Of a stretch of 64,000 nucleotides of DNA, positions 47,205-58,660 are shown piece after piece. This DNA is from Prinsepia uniflora (lineage: Eukaryota; Streptophyta; Magnoliopsida; Rosales; Rosaceae), in the NCBI GenBank assembly GCA_032719365.1, contig CM064872.1:25090140-25154139 (forward strand). The letters are read 5' to 3'. The notes beneath the pieces were generated by a model, which did not search any database, was not told the origin of the DNA, and was given only the letters and a program-made list of their open reading frames with translations. Position numbers and translations under genes: made by a program. Each line of letters starts with the position of its first letter. The stretch's first letter is position 1.

Positions 47205-47315
47205 TTTCAAACAATAAAGCTCTGATAATTTGCTTGACGTTTGAGAGAGAAGTTTGGATATGGAGGGATTGAAGCTAGACTTGTGCGTTTGAGACTTTGA
47301 GCTGGTTGGGTTGAG

Positions 47316-47331
47316 TTATAATATATATAAT
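47316..47331 (-). promoter_or_regulatory. TATA box of the DUF538 gene
   Basis: The minus strand reads TTATATATATTATAAC, 112-127 bp before the ATG, giving an expected 5' UTR of about 80-90 bases. Confidence 0.55.
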
Positions 47332-47789
47332 ATTTGGTCAAGACTTAAGAGTTAAGAAAGGTGATTAAGATTTAAGAAAAGTGTGTAAAATGAAGTTGTT
47401 GGGTGGGGGTTGAGGTAGCTAGCTAGGGTTTTGAAGGATGCGTTTGGGTTGGTCACCGAAATGGGCATTGAATCATTGATCATCCAGAGAGATCGTAGTC
47501 GGTGGGTGCTCTCTCAAGTCTCACCTCACCTTACCTCCAGTAATAGAGGCTTCATTAGTCATTAGGCATGAGTTTGTTCATGCTTAATGATCATCTGTTA
47601 CAATTGACGATTCATACTTGCAAAGGGAAGAAAGCTTTGCAAAGGGAAGAAAGCTTTGCAAAGGCTCACATGGTTTTGACGTGTTGGATGATTAGTTTCA
47701 TACTTGCTAATTAATACAAGCTTAAAAGTTAATAAAGGATAACAAACCCAAACCCCAACCCCACGCCTCCCACATATATCTTTGGTCCA

Positions 47790-47829
47790 ACCTTATTAAC
47801 CACCACCTAGCCTTATTAACCACCACCTA
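47790..47829. repeat. 20-bp direct duplication
   Basis: Two copies of CCTTATTAACCACCACCTAG side by side; the second ends in C instead of G. Confidence 0.85.
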
Positions 47830-48244
47830 CTACTTACATCGTAAGATCAGACGAGTTAAAATATTATGTGAATGCGTAATGGTAAATTTATGATAATTTT
47901 GTAGGATGACTCACGGGTTAGTTATTATAATTGGAAGAGTCTCGCAGTAGTAGTGCAGTACTCATACTCTACTTTCATGAATAGTTGAATACAAATTGAG
48001 ACCAGAAAAACAAGTTGAATATCAAACCATGATGAGGATTTAGGACTAGGGAGTAATTTTGAGTCAATTATGGGGCATGGTGGGCATCGTCACTTTTCTT
48101 GTAGATGCCCATATAATCCAGCCCAGGTCTTGTACAATTTGCATAAGTAATCAAATTAGTTACAGTGAAGAATGTTTCATTCCTTGTTTGCGTCCACAAT
48201 CAAAACTTTTCCTCCATGGTTCAGGCCGCCCAAATTCGAATCCC

Positions 48245-48575
48245 CATATGTCATCTCTGAGAAAAGTATCCCCGTAGACATGTAACGAATCGTTTGATAC
48301 ATAAATAACCATGGCAAAAACAAGCAGCAGTTGATTCCAACCAATGCTTGTGATGATCATCGAAGGTTTTCTTAAGTTTTACAAGATTACAAGATACCAT
48401 GTCTTGACAACAACCTATGTCATATCCGAGAAAAGGTTCGCTGTAAATATGTAATCAATGGTTTGATTTATAGATAACCATGGCAATTCTACGTTAAGAA
48501 AAAGGCATTGATTCCAAACAATACTTGTGATGATCATTGAAGGTTTTCTTCAGTTTTATAAGATATCATGTAGCT
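48245..48575. repeat. Diverged ~170-bp tandem duplication
   Basis: The phrase TGTCATCTCTGAGAAAAG at 48249 recurs as TGTCATATCCGAGAAAAG at 48419, and GGTTTTCTTAAGTTTTACAA at 48365 recurs as GGTTTTCTTCAGTTTTATAA at 48542. The order between them is kept. No coding content. Confidence 0.8.
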
Positions 48576-49193
48576 TGACAATAATCTAACCGAAAGAAAC
48601 AAGATAAATTGATATAAAATATAATTATATAAACAAATTATCACATTCTGATATATCAGTGCGAGTCTAGGACTTCAGAAACATCTTTGGTATAAAGATG
48701 TCTGGTCATACAAACATAGATTTTTTTCTGGCAGGCAAAACAGAGCAAATCCAAAATCAGAATATTTAATCAAAGGAAAAAATTGACTTACCTTCTTTCT
48801 CAGCGAAAGAAATTAGGTGGCAGTGGCATTCACCTAATTACCTTCACCGCTGAAATACCCAGGTGTGCACTGGATATTGCACTCCTGCAGTCTGCAGAGT
48901 GCAGATGTTGGTCAAGTCACAAATGTGACAAACTGTGTATATGTGTATGACTAGTAACAATAATACGCATATACAAGAAGGGTATCTCAAATTAACAAAA
49001 GCATAGTTTTCTCAATAATTTAACCAGTTATATATCCATGTATCTAAAGACCAAAAAAGCAACTACCAAAAACAAGGAATTATATGAACAGTAAATCCTC
49101 AGACAGATTCAGACACATTTCTAAAGAAACGTCATCACATACTAAATCCAGTGGTCGACTGTTGTAAAGAAAGCCATGATGCCCATATGAACC

Positions 49194-49642
49194 CTAGTGT
49201 TTGTCCTCCTTTGGGGTCTCCTTCGGGGGAACCTTTGATTCCAGTTCCTTTGCGATTCTGACAGAAAATTCATTAAGTACATTAAAATGATCAGGTGTTA
49301 CAATCTGCGGACGATCACCCTCTTGTCCATTCTAACAGAGTTAAACTGAACCATCTCTACAGAACATATTCAATCACAGAGAACTAACAAATTAAAAATA
49401 TGACAAACTTGGACCCCTGCTATGCAAACATAACAAAAATCTTGAATCGAAATATTATATATAAAAAATGAAAAATGCGAAGTGGATTACTTGGGGGCAT
49501 TGGTGGATTCTTCCTCAAGCCACTTACGGATATGCTTGACATTACGCCTGAAGATGGTAGCTGATTGTTTCACATCACTCCTCAAAAGAAGAACCACTGC
49601 GCTTACACCAGCTACTGTCAGTATGAAGTTTGTCAAAGCCAT
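49194..49642 (-). CDS. Small putative membrane protein, 71 aa (two coding exons)
   Basis: Coding exon 1 is 49491-49642 and exon 2 is 49194-49257. The intron (49258-49490) has GT..AG ends and joins in frame, giving 71 aa. Residues 1-20 (MALTNFILTVAGVSAVVLLL) form one hydrophobic segment, followed by a basic stretch with RSDVKQS and FRRNVKHIRKWLEEE, then a Lys/Glu/Pro-rich tail ending in KEDKH. I recall similar short uncharacterised proteins in other plants, but no function is known to me. An N-terminal membrane anchor with a soluble tail is inferred. An acceptor site at 49666 and an upstream GC-rich leader suggest a 5'-UTR intron. Confidence 0.75.
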
Positions 49643-49665
49643 ACTCCTTGTGCTTCTTGCAACAC

Positions 49666-50650
49666 CTAAAGGCCCATAGTCCAGACTTCATGGTTAACAA
49701 TTTTTTTTTTTTATTCAACAAAGCGAAATGAAGGTCCAAAGACCAGAAAAAAAACCTCAAACAAAACAGTGTTCAATCACAAACACAAAAAGGCATACAA
49801 TTACTTAGTTATCAACTCATTTTATATAAAGAACAAGGCATCTGCTTGCATAGAGAACTTAGCAGCACCATAATTCACAATGCTATAGCTGCTGTATGAG
49901 CTATGTATGTTCTCTCATTAACTTTGCCTTGTTTGGGATAGAAGTGAAGGAAAAAAATTGACAAACTAAAAGAAGGGATGACAGAAAAGATTTTGACAAA
50001 AAAAGTAACGGCAGAGAATAGTTTGCCAAAAATAAGATAGAGATAGTCGGGCAAAGACACCGTGAGACGAGCGAGGGAGAGACGAGAGAGTGAGGTAGAG
50101 AAAAAAGAGCAGAGAGAGTTAGGGCGGTGAGCGGCGGCTGGGAAAAAAAGAGGAAAACTCTAGGGTTTTGGAATACAATGAGCCGGATCTATTAAGGGGC
50201 AACGGTGGTCAATTGATCACCCCAACCCCCGAAAACCTCCATTAAAGCTTCCATCTTCAAGCCTAAAACCTCTAACATCATGCCCTCTAAGTGCTTCGCT
50301 AATAAGTAATTGCACTTACCTTTGTTCCCCCTCTAATTCCCCCCTACTTTTGCGCTTGGGTTGGAGAGTTCTGCTCGCCTACTGCCTCTGCACTCCAACT
50401 TCGATGCAATTACACCCATGAGCTAAAGAAATTAACTGCCAAAGAATTAAAAAATGGGAATAAGAGGAAAAACCTGACAGCTGAGAAGAGGAAGCGATCA
50501 GCTGAACCGGAGAAACCAACGCCCTTCGCGGCAACAGGTGAATTCGATGCCAGCGAAATCGCCAGAACGACGATTAGAGAGGGAGAGAAGGAGGAATGAT
50601 GTCACGAGGAGCGGGAGGCGACGGTAGGTTTGGCGTTCTCATTCAATCCT
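49666..50650 (-). other. Probable 5'-UTR exon and intron of the 71-aa gene
   Basis: An ATG-free leader exon (about 50474-50650) ends CAGCTGTCAG before GTTTTTCC. The acceptor TTTAG precedes the coding exon at 49665. The ~0.8-kb intron contains another C/T-rich stretch (50040-50170) that could be an alternative transcription start. Upstream, near 50670-50700, two GGGCCC/TGGGC motifs resemble site II elements of plant housekeeping promoters. Splice choices need transcript evidence. Confidence 0.45.
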
Positions 50651-50699
50651 TCAAAAGCTGGTTCGGGCCCAAGTTTGGGCTGTAGGCGGGCATAAGGAT

Positions 50700-51311
50700 T
50701 TTAGCATCTCAGCCCATTTGAACTTACAACTTCTTTTTTTTTATGTGAATTGAACTTACAACTTGACACTTGGAATCTGTTAAGAGCATGTCTTATGATG
50801 AGTCAAGTTCAAAGGGTTAAAAGTAAAGTTTAGTCTCTCAACTGTTCCACTTAGAAATTGTTTTTTGTACTTCTAATTTTTAATAGGAACGGGTAAGAAT
50901 TCAATTTTTTTTAAAAATTATTTATAAAGATAATAATATAAAAATTTTATATAATGTATCTGAAATACAACTTAATTTTAATTTATTTTACTTAACTTAT
51001 ATAAATATAAAAAATAATAATTAAAATTTAGCATAATAAATCAACTTTATTTTATAAATTTTAAATTATATTAAAAATACTTCAAGTATAATAAAAAAAA
51101 ACACCATTATTTTAAATTGAAAAATAAAATCAATTAGTTATGAAGGGTGAACTAATCTTGATCATTTTAGGGTTGATAATAACTTTCTTCATAATTCTCA
51201 TGATAATTACCACTGAGATTGCTTCCTTGTCCATTTGTGATTGTCAATTGTCTTTTTCTTTAGTATCTTTATTTGTTTGGACTCATTTTTTCAGTATTCT
51301 TCTCTATAATT
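50700..51311. other. A/T-rich intergenic DNA
   Basis: Very A/T-rich (50880-51130). The forward frame 51140-51442 is hydrophobic but overlaps the opposite coding remnant and has no known domain, so it was not called. Confidence 0.4.
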
Positions 51312-51680
51312 CTATTTTCTCATTCTATTCGCTTTTCTTTCTCTTTTTCGTAATTCTATTGCTTGTTCAAATTGTAACGTTGTCGCATAATCTTCATCTC
51401 TTTTCTTCCTTAATGTTGCCTCTTCCAAATTTTGCATCATAATGGCTTTCACGGTGCCATAAAATCGATTATTATCAATCATTTGTGACTTTCTTTTTCT
51501 CCAAATTTCTTTTGATTGCTTCCTTCCTAGAGGTCTTATAGAGGAACCGACATTGGCTCCGGGATTTGCCTCTTTCCCATCTTCATCCAAATTAATTAGA
51601 GATTTAAGTGGAGATGAGCCAATTGGAGAAGTTTGACTTACTACAAACTCTATACGAGGTGGATTATGAAATACTCGCAA
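51312..51680 (-). pseudogene. Fragment of a NAM-associated/GST-T3-like transposon protein
   Basis: The 122-codon frame has no ATG at its 5' side and is cut ten bases before an LTR terminus at 51690, so the N-terminal part is lost. It has a Ser/Pro segment, then RPLGRKQSKE, then a charged helix ending RKRERKANRMRK. This layout, with a conserved RP(I/L/M)GRK motif followed by a coiled coil, is typical of the C-terminal half of plant proteins annotated as NAM-associated or 'glutathione S-transferase T3-like', which accompany PIF/Harbinger-type transposons. Identification is by motif memory only. Confidence 0.5.
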
Positions 51681-52084
51681 TATTTACATTGACAGGACCC
51701 ATCCCGATCCCCTAGGGACTATGTGGGGATGCGTCATACTCCTGTCTGACACAATCCCATAAAATGACCAAAATACCCATAATAGGTTAAATAATTCTCA
51801 ACAAAAAGTTTTAAACATCAAATACATCCAAGAATGGGACCAACAGTGCTAGACAAGGGATAGAGAGCACAACAAAAATACGAGCACGAATAACAGTTTT
51901 ACAAAATGGTGCTCGACCTACCCAACTAGGGTATCGGGTACGTAGCAGTAATGTGACTATGTCTCAGCCACGGGACCTGCCTCTACTTTTGGGTCATGTC
52001 TTGGAGGGGTCAAGAAAACCATGAAAGTGTGAGTGGGCCGAAAATAAAGGATATTTCAAAACCGTTCATAATACATAGTAAAAA

Positions 52085-55000
52085 TGACACGATCCACCCC
52101 CAAATCCCCGGGATTAATGGCCAAGTCGTGCTCCCGTCTAACTTACGTGCGACACGAATGCTAAATCGACGTTCAACCTCCATGTGAGACGTAAGTCAAA
52201 CAAGGGATTCCCAAACGACCCGTTTCAAACTTCTGGACTTCCCAGAGCGCACAGACTCTACTGTGGATCGCGTGTGTGATGTCTCCGTCTCTCTCGACCA
52301 ACAGCCCGCACTGCGACAATCTGAAGGGTAACGAAAACACAAAAAGACTGTGAGTGGACAAAAAATAAAGGATACGTTTATAAAACAGTTACCAGAAAAG
52401 ATAATTATACCCTCCTTTTAAAAACCAATGCATGCATATCAAATTCCATGTCATAAAACCGTTCTATATTCAAGTTATTCAAACCGTTTAAGAAAACCGA
52501 ACTCATTTTCCTTTTTCTCACATCCCGGGCCTCAGCCCAAAACCATCAAAGTCCGTCTCATCCGGGTCATTGCCCAAAACATAGGAAAACCATCATTGAA
52601 AACCATTATTATCAAGTTCTCATCGAAATCCAAAACACATTTAAAAACATATTTCCATCCATCGAACCTGCTGGATCTATCTGAGTCTTTAAACTCTCGA
52701 GTTTTTAAACTCAATCCAGGCCTCAATATAATCTGAGTCTTTAAACTCCATAGTCATTAAACTCAATAGGCCTACGGGGGAAATCACAATATCCGAGTCT
52801 TTAAACTCAATCCGGGTCTTTATACCCAATCCGGGCCCGTCCCCGTCATGTATCATAGCTAGGTCTTTAAACCCAATAACCAGATCCAACAAATCCAATC
52901 CAAAACCGTTTTAAAACCATTTCCAAATTCATGTCCAAATCCAAATTCGAAATCAGCATTTCGAATTCCAAGCCAAATCTGAAATCGTCATCCCGAATCC
53001 AAATCCAGAATCATGTCTATCATCCATTTCCAAATTCGAATCCGAAACCATCATTCCGTAAGCTGGCATCCGGAATAATCACCTCGGACCCAAATCCAGA
53101 AATCCACTTTCAAGTTCCAAAACCGAATCCAGAATCGTCATCCTGAAATCCGTTTCCAAAACCTGAAATCATGTTTATCGAAACCACTTTTATGAACTGG
53201 ACTTCAAGCCCGAAATCACTTTTCTAAAATCCATTGTAAATCATTGAAATCAAATCGCATCTCAAATCCCAAAATCAAATCATCAAAACCATGATCAAAT
53301 CACAATATAAATCGGAAACTCGTAAAAAGTGCAAATACGTAATAATCTCGAAATACGTGTAAAACCGTAAATCATCAAGTACATAATCATAAACATAGAA
53401 ATCACGTATAGAAAACATATAAAACATTTATGCATGCATCATAAGTTAGAAAGCAAAGTCCACTCACAGACCATTAGCGTCGTCGCCTCGATACGCGCGC
53501 ACTTATGCTTTTCACACTAATCCACTATCATCGACTTTCCCAAACCTGTTCAAATCTCATAATAAGGTCACTAACTACTTCACAATGTTCTTACTAAAGC
53601 GCTGTAATTTTTTTGAATTTTTAACTATTTTTAAATGAGCCCTAAAACCTTCGCACATCCCGAAACATATCGAGACGATGTCTGATCGACTCGAAACCAG
53701 TGTCAAAATGTACGTTACATCGAATACTTTAAAAGTCGTGTTGAAAACTTCCCCAAAAGGGGCCCCATACGCCCTCATGCGCCGCCCGAAGGGGCTGCGC
53801 GTGGGAGCCATGCGCATGCACTGTTCATCGTCTCGCTGACCCAGTCCAGACCGGTTCGAACCGGCCCGGTTCGACCGAACCAGCACAGGCGGTCCAACCT
53901 TCTAATTCATTCTTTTTTGAGCCATTTTCTCTTCTGTTCGATCCTATAGTTTCCTCTAAGTGTTTCTTATTATTCTACATGATCAAAATCCAAACTTAAA
54001 CCTAGGATGTTACCTCCTCGATCCAAAGAACAATATGGGCTCTCTACCAAGTCCCTTTACGAAATCTGACCTCTTCCAGCCTCCACTGTAGTCCCAAACG
54101 ATTTTTTTACCTTCCATAATCATATTCCAAACATTAAAAATTCATTGACAAAGCCTAAAATCTCGTATACAAATTTTAACCGAGACTTACCGTGTCGGGT
54201 TCACTAACCACCGTCCATGGCAGGCTTCAAGGCCAAACCCATCCGACTCGTCTCAACGTCCAGAACTGTTCCCTATTAACCAAAATCATCCTTCGACACT
54301 AAATCAGAATTTGCCATTTTGAATTGAAACAGAGGATTGCACGAGTTCTCAACCCTTACCTCATCGCTGTAAGCCGCCATGATCGCCATCATCCTTGTCC
54401 TTGCTTTTCCTTCATTCCTTGTTCACAAACCATGGGTAAAAGATTACATTTGAGGGTGAGGGTGATTGAATGGAGGTAATGCACGATGCTTTATTTCGAG
54501 TTGTTTCACGGATTCTAGGCTACCGTCCATGACGGCTTATCACGGTGGCACCACCCAACTTCTCATCTTCCTCTCTGTTTCATTTCTAAATTATTAGCAA
54601 CTGGTAAGGATCGAAGGAATTGGGTAGCACGATCACACTTTGTCCCTGTTTCCTGTGTTTTTCATTTCACATTGTCGTGCACGACCAATTTCTGCTTAAA
54701 ACAAGTGTGAGGCGGCAAGGAGGTTCTACAACCATCCAGACCCAGCCAGGTGTCCAAAACCTGGTGGTCACCCCATCCAAAAACAGCCAAGTGTCCTGAT
54801 ATCACTGGGCACACATTCCAAGATAGCAAAATGACCAAAATGCCCCTTGCCGCACAAATTACCATTTTTCCCCTCGTGTTCCTAGACCCGTAACTCTGTC
54901 GTCCGAACTCCATTAGACACATGCCGCCTAACGTTGTACTCAGGGCATCGAGACCTACCTAACGGTCCTCGAATTACGTGAAAAGTCCATGTCGTTTGAA

Positions 55001-55314
55001 AAGCCAACAAATTGCCCCTTTTAAACTAAATTACCAAATTACCCTTGAACTTCCGAACATCATAATTTCTTCCTCGGATGTCGGAATCGGACGTGCCACC
55101 TATCTATGAACTCATGACGTCCCGAACTACATCACGGTCATCGGTCAAAGTCCATTTGACCGCCCGAACAAAAAGTCAACATTTTTGCCCATTCTAGGGG
55201 CAAAATCGTCATTCCACACCGTCCGTCTGAAATTATCCAACTAATCACTGATTATCTTCACTAATCCATCATTAACGACTAATCTAATCCTGATTTCGGG
55301 GACGGGTCGTTACA
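52085..55314 (-). mobile_element. Solo LTR, reverse, TSD AAAAA
   Basis: This 3230-bp LTR runs on the minus strand from TGTAACGACCCGTCCCC (55314) to GGATCGTGTCA (52085). Flanks 52080-52084 and 55315-55319 are both AAAAA. GTGAGTGGAC lies at 52350, ATGCATGC at 52430 and 53431, GTCCACTCAC at 53458, and W-box cores at 54999 and 55171. The part at 52660-52900 repeats the phrase 'gagtctttaaactc', also seen in the chromovirus LTR (27730-27860). Confidence 0.8.
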
Positions 55315-55894
55315 AAAAATATTGTTTTACCCCTCCGTTTTCAAATCATGCATGCATTTGAGTCAAAACATATATATATAGTAAAACTGAAACATATCAC
55401 ACATCATCAATCATATATCATATCATCACACATAATAATATAATAATAATGCATCCACCATAATCATATTGCTCTGTATATCCTAACCCTGACATCCCAG
55501 ATGTCGGACGTCCTAGACGTCTAATAAGGTCACGGTCCTAAGGCTATGCATGCCATCCAGAGTCTCAATCCCCAGTCATATCCCCGAACCCAGTCCAAGT
55601 ATGACATCCCAGATGCTTGACGTCCCAAACGTCTAATTATAGAAATTATGTCCTGAAGCTATATCACAGTCTCTGACTTGTCCAAACATATCCAAGGATC
55701 ACTAATGGTCTCTACAAACTCATATCTAAACCTAAGAATAGTGTCGACCCGGAAACGCGTCCCGAACACACTTTTCGAGGCTATAAACCTCATTTTGGCC
55801 CACCAAATGTTCTTCGATCAACCCGAAACCACCACCATTGGATTTGGATCATCGAAACCATTAAAATGACACTGGTCCTACCTCGAAATTTATG

Positions 55895-55942
55895 CCCACG
55901 CGCCCCCACGCCCCCCAGCGTGGGGGCGTGGGGGCGCGTGGG
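55895..55942. repeat. Perfect 21-bp GC hairpin
   Basis: The arms 55895-55915 (C-rich, CCCACGCGCCCCCACG...) and 55922-55942 are exact reverse complements with a 6-base loop. It lies at the position of the GCGCGTG hairpin block of other LTRs. Confidence 0.9.
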
Positions 55943-56910
55943 TCAAAGCTGCGGCCAATGTTGACCAAAAAGTCAATACTTACATCAGCCGCTAACATCA
56001 TCTTACAATGTCAGGTCTAACATGTGTCAGATTGACTGATGCCACGTGTCAGTTGTGGGTTGGTCCACATCACTGACATGTCAGTGACACGTGGCAGCCA
56101 CTAATTGGGCCACGTCACTGACATGTCAGTGCTGACTGAGCACTGACCTGTGACACGTGTCCTTCCCTCATTAGGTCATGTCATCTGACATCTAACAGGG
56201 TGATGACATCATCATCCCTGTCCCCTAGATGGGTCAGCAAACTGGGTCGTACAGACCCACGACCCAACCTAGTTTTAGAATCCGTATTTCTCAACCATTT
56301 TTGTTCCCATCTCTTCCTACTTGTTCGCCTAAGCCTAAGTAATCGATACGTGTGAACAAAACCATGAAAAACAGTTAGACCTGACATTGTAAGATGATGT
56401 TAGCGGCTGATGTAAGCGTTGACTTTTTGGTCAACATTGGCCGCAGCTTTGACCCACGCGTGGGGGCGCATGGGCCAAATCTGCGGCCAATGTTAACCAA
56501 AAAGTCAACGCTTACGTCAGCCGCTAACATCATCTTACAATGTCAGGTCTAGCATGTGTCAGATTGACTGATGCCACATGTCAGTTGTGGGTTGGTCCAC
56601 ATCACTGACATGTCAGTGACACGTGGCAACCACTAATTGGGCCACGTCACTGACATGTCAGTGCTGACTGAGCACTGACCTGTGACATGTGTCCTTCCCT
56701 CATTAGGTCACGGCATCTGACATCTGACAGGGTGATGACGTCATCGTCCCTGTCCCCTAGATGGGTCAGCAAACTGGGTCGTACAGACCCACGACCCAAC
56801 CTAGTTTCAGAATCCGTATTTCTCAACCATTTTTGTTCCCATCTCTTCCTACTTGTTCGCCTAAGCCTAAGTAATCGATACGTGTGAACAAAACCATGAA
56901 AAACAGTTAA
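55930..56910. repeat. ~450-bp duplication joined by a 78-bp foldback
   Basis: A first copy (about 55930-56378) is followed by an inverted copy of its first 78 bp (56379-56456), a 14-base spacer and a second direct copy (about 56461-56910). Arms 56379-56456 and 56471-56548 form a near-perfect hairpin. The two direct copies differ by a few per cent. Confidence 0.85.
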
Positions 56911-57511
56911 GGATTGTACCTTTGATCGATGAACGGTAATTCGGATTTTCGAACTGGTTTTCCGACCAACTCCGGTCACCTCCCCTAGACGTCTTTCACA
57001 CCCTCACACACTCAATCTCACTGATAAACGAAGAGATGATGGAGAAATAGAAGTTAGGATGATATGGTGTTTGTGTGTGTTTGTAGGCTCACGGGTTAGA
57101 GAGGAATGAAATGATGAAGATGAAAAATGAATAAAATGGGTGAGGATGGAACCCTAAATTGATCCAATTGCATGGGGAAACCCACCAATGAGATGAGTGA
57201 CACTTGTCACTCATCAAAGGGTCCCACCAGATTGTCCTTATCCAATTAGAACCAACCAAGTGTGACATTCTCGGGATTCCGTAAATAGTATCGTTTTCGC
57301 GTTCTTGACCAGAACTTTCTCGTCCGAACTTTGATTCCAACGTGCCGCCTGTCTACGGACTCGTGACGTCCCGATCTACGTCATGGTCATAGGTTAAACT
57401 CCAAAATACAGTCTGAGTCAAAAGTCAACAAATCCTCCCAAATATGGGCAAAATGATCATTTTACATTAAAATTTCGACTTTACCAAATCATAAAAGTCC
57501 GAGGTGTTACA

Positions 57512-58660
57512 AACCACCCACTTTACAAAAATTTTGTCCCCTAAATTTACTCAAATAAATACAGATGTTGTTCTCTCATTTGAGCCTCGGGCTCCCACGT
57601 GGCTTTTTCCACGTCATGATTCTTCCACATCACTTTTACTAAGGGGATAGTCTTGTTCCTTAGCACCTTGTCCTTCTAATCCAATATATGCACTGGTTGT
57701 TCCTCGAAGTTCAAATTGGTTCTCAGTTCCACTGGCTGTTCTAGCAAGATGTGTGATTCATCGCGCACGTACTTCCGTAGCATCGATACGTGGAATACAT
57801 CATGTACCCTCGCAAGTTCTGGAGGCAAGGCTAATCGGTATGCTACTAGGCCAACCCTCTCAATGATCTCATATGGCCCAATATAACGGGGGCTCAGCTT
57901 CCCCCGTCGACTAAATCGTATGATTCCCTTCCAAGGAGACAATTTCAGAAAGACCATGTCTCCAACCGCAGATTCTAGATCCCTAATCCGCCTATCTGCA
58001 TAACTTTTCTGGCGATCATGCGCAGCCTTTAGCCTCTCTTTATTGATCCAGGCTTTCTCGAGGGTCATATCCATCAACTCGTTGGGGGTGGGGGGTGGGG
58101 GGGGGGGGGGGGGGGGGGTTAAAACAACCCGTTCACCTACCTTTGTCCAACACACAGGCGTCCTGCACTGCCGAACATACAGTGCCTCATAAGGTGCCAT
58201 GTCAATACTCGCCTGGTAGCTGTTGTTGTATGCAAACTCCATCTGAGGCAAAAAAAATATCCCATGAATCTTGAAATTATAGCGCACACGCTCTCATCAT
58301 ATCTTCCAATGTCTGAATGGTTCGCTCAGATTGCCCCTCAGTCTACGGACGAAAAGTTGTGCTAAAATGCAGGTTCGAGGGCCTTCTGTAGACTCCGCTA
58401 GAATCTCGAAGTAAAGCGCGGATCCCGATCCGAAATTATCGACTCTGGCGTACCATGAAGTCTAATAATCTCGTTTACGAACAACTGAGCCAACTGGCTT
58501 GGCTTGAACGTCTCTCTCATAGGTAGGAAATGTGCCAACTTCGTCAGTCTGTCCATTATCACCCAGACTCCATGAAAACCAATTTGCGTCCTAGGTAGTT
58601 TAAACACGAAATCCATAGTGATGTGTTCCTATTTCCACTCGGGGAACTGAAGTGGTTGCA
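57512..58660 (-). pseudogene. Broken chromovirus integrase/chromodomain remnant
   Basis: In minus-strand order: the integrase core around the first and second Asp motifs (MDFVFKLPR and ISDRDPRF, 58398-58616), a frame break, then the distal integrase, GPY/F module (GKLSPRYIGPYEI) and start of the chromodomain (57676-58287). The frame stops just before the chromodomain core, which continues after one nonsense codon to about 57545. A polypurine tract (minus-strand GTGGGTGGTT) abuts the LTR at 57511. Everything upstream of the integrase core is missing at about 58660. A poly-proline insertion comes from a G run at 58084-58118. It is clearly related to the intact element at 30142 but from an older copy. 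Confidence 0.85.
58084..58118 (+). repeat. G-run with quadruplex potential
   Basis: The plus strand has G5-T-G6-T followed by 22 consecutive G. It lies inside the pol remnant, where intact relatives have a short Leu/Thr/Ser-rich linker, so it is a slippage expansion. Confidence 0.85.

Larger units (their letters stand above)
47332..49193. other. Intergenic region between two host genes
   Basis: No credible coding frame. It contains short tandem repeats (19-bp units near 47617-47660; 20-bp units at 47790-47829) and a diverged ~170-bp tandem duplication (48245-48575). The part just below 49194 should be the 3' UTR of the 71-aa gene. Confidence 0.4.
51690..57511 (-). mobile_element. Reverse 3' LTR split by a solo LTR
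   Basis: On the minus strand it starts TGTAACACCTCGGAC at 57511 and ends GGGTCCTGTCA at 51690. Pieces are 51690-52084 and 55320-57511. GTGAGTGGGC stands at 52029. Left of it is the broken coding remnant at 51312; right of it are a polypurine tract and chromovirus pol, so it is the 3' LTR of that remnant. It contains the duplicated and inverted segment at 55930-56910. Confidence 0.75.

Noticed and set aside
51140..51442. 100-aa hydrophobic frame
   Set aside because: It overlaps the opposite-strand transposon-protein remnant and lies in very T-rich DNA; no known family.
56181..56979. Two similar minus-strand frames (56181-56387 and 56647-56979)
   Set aside because: They are copies of the duplicated LTR segment, not a gene family.
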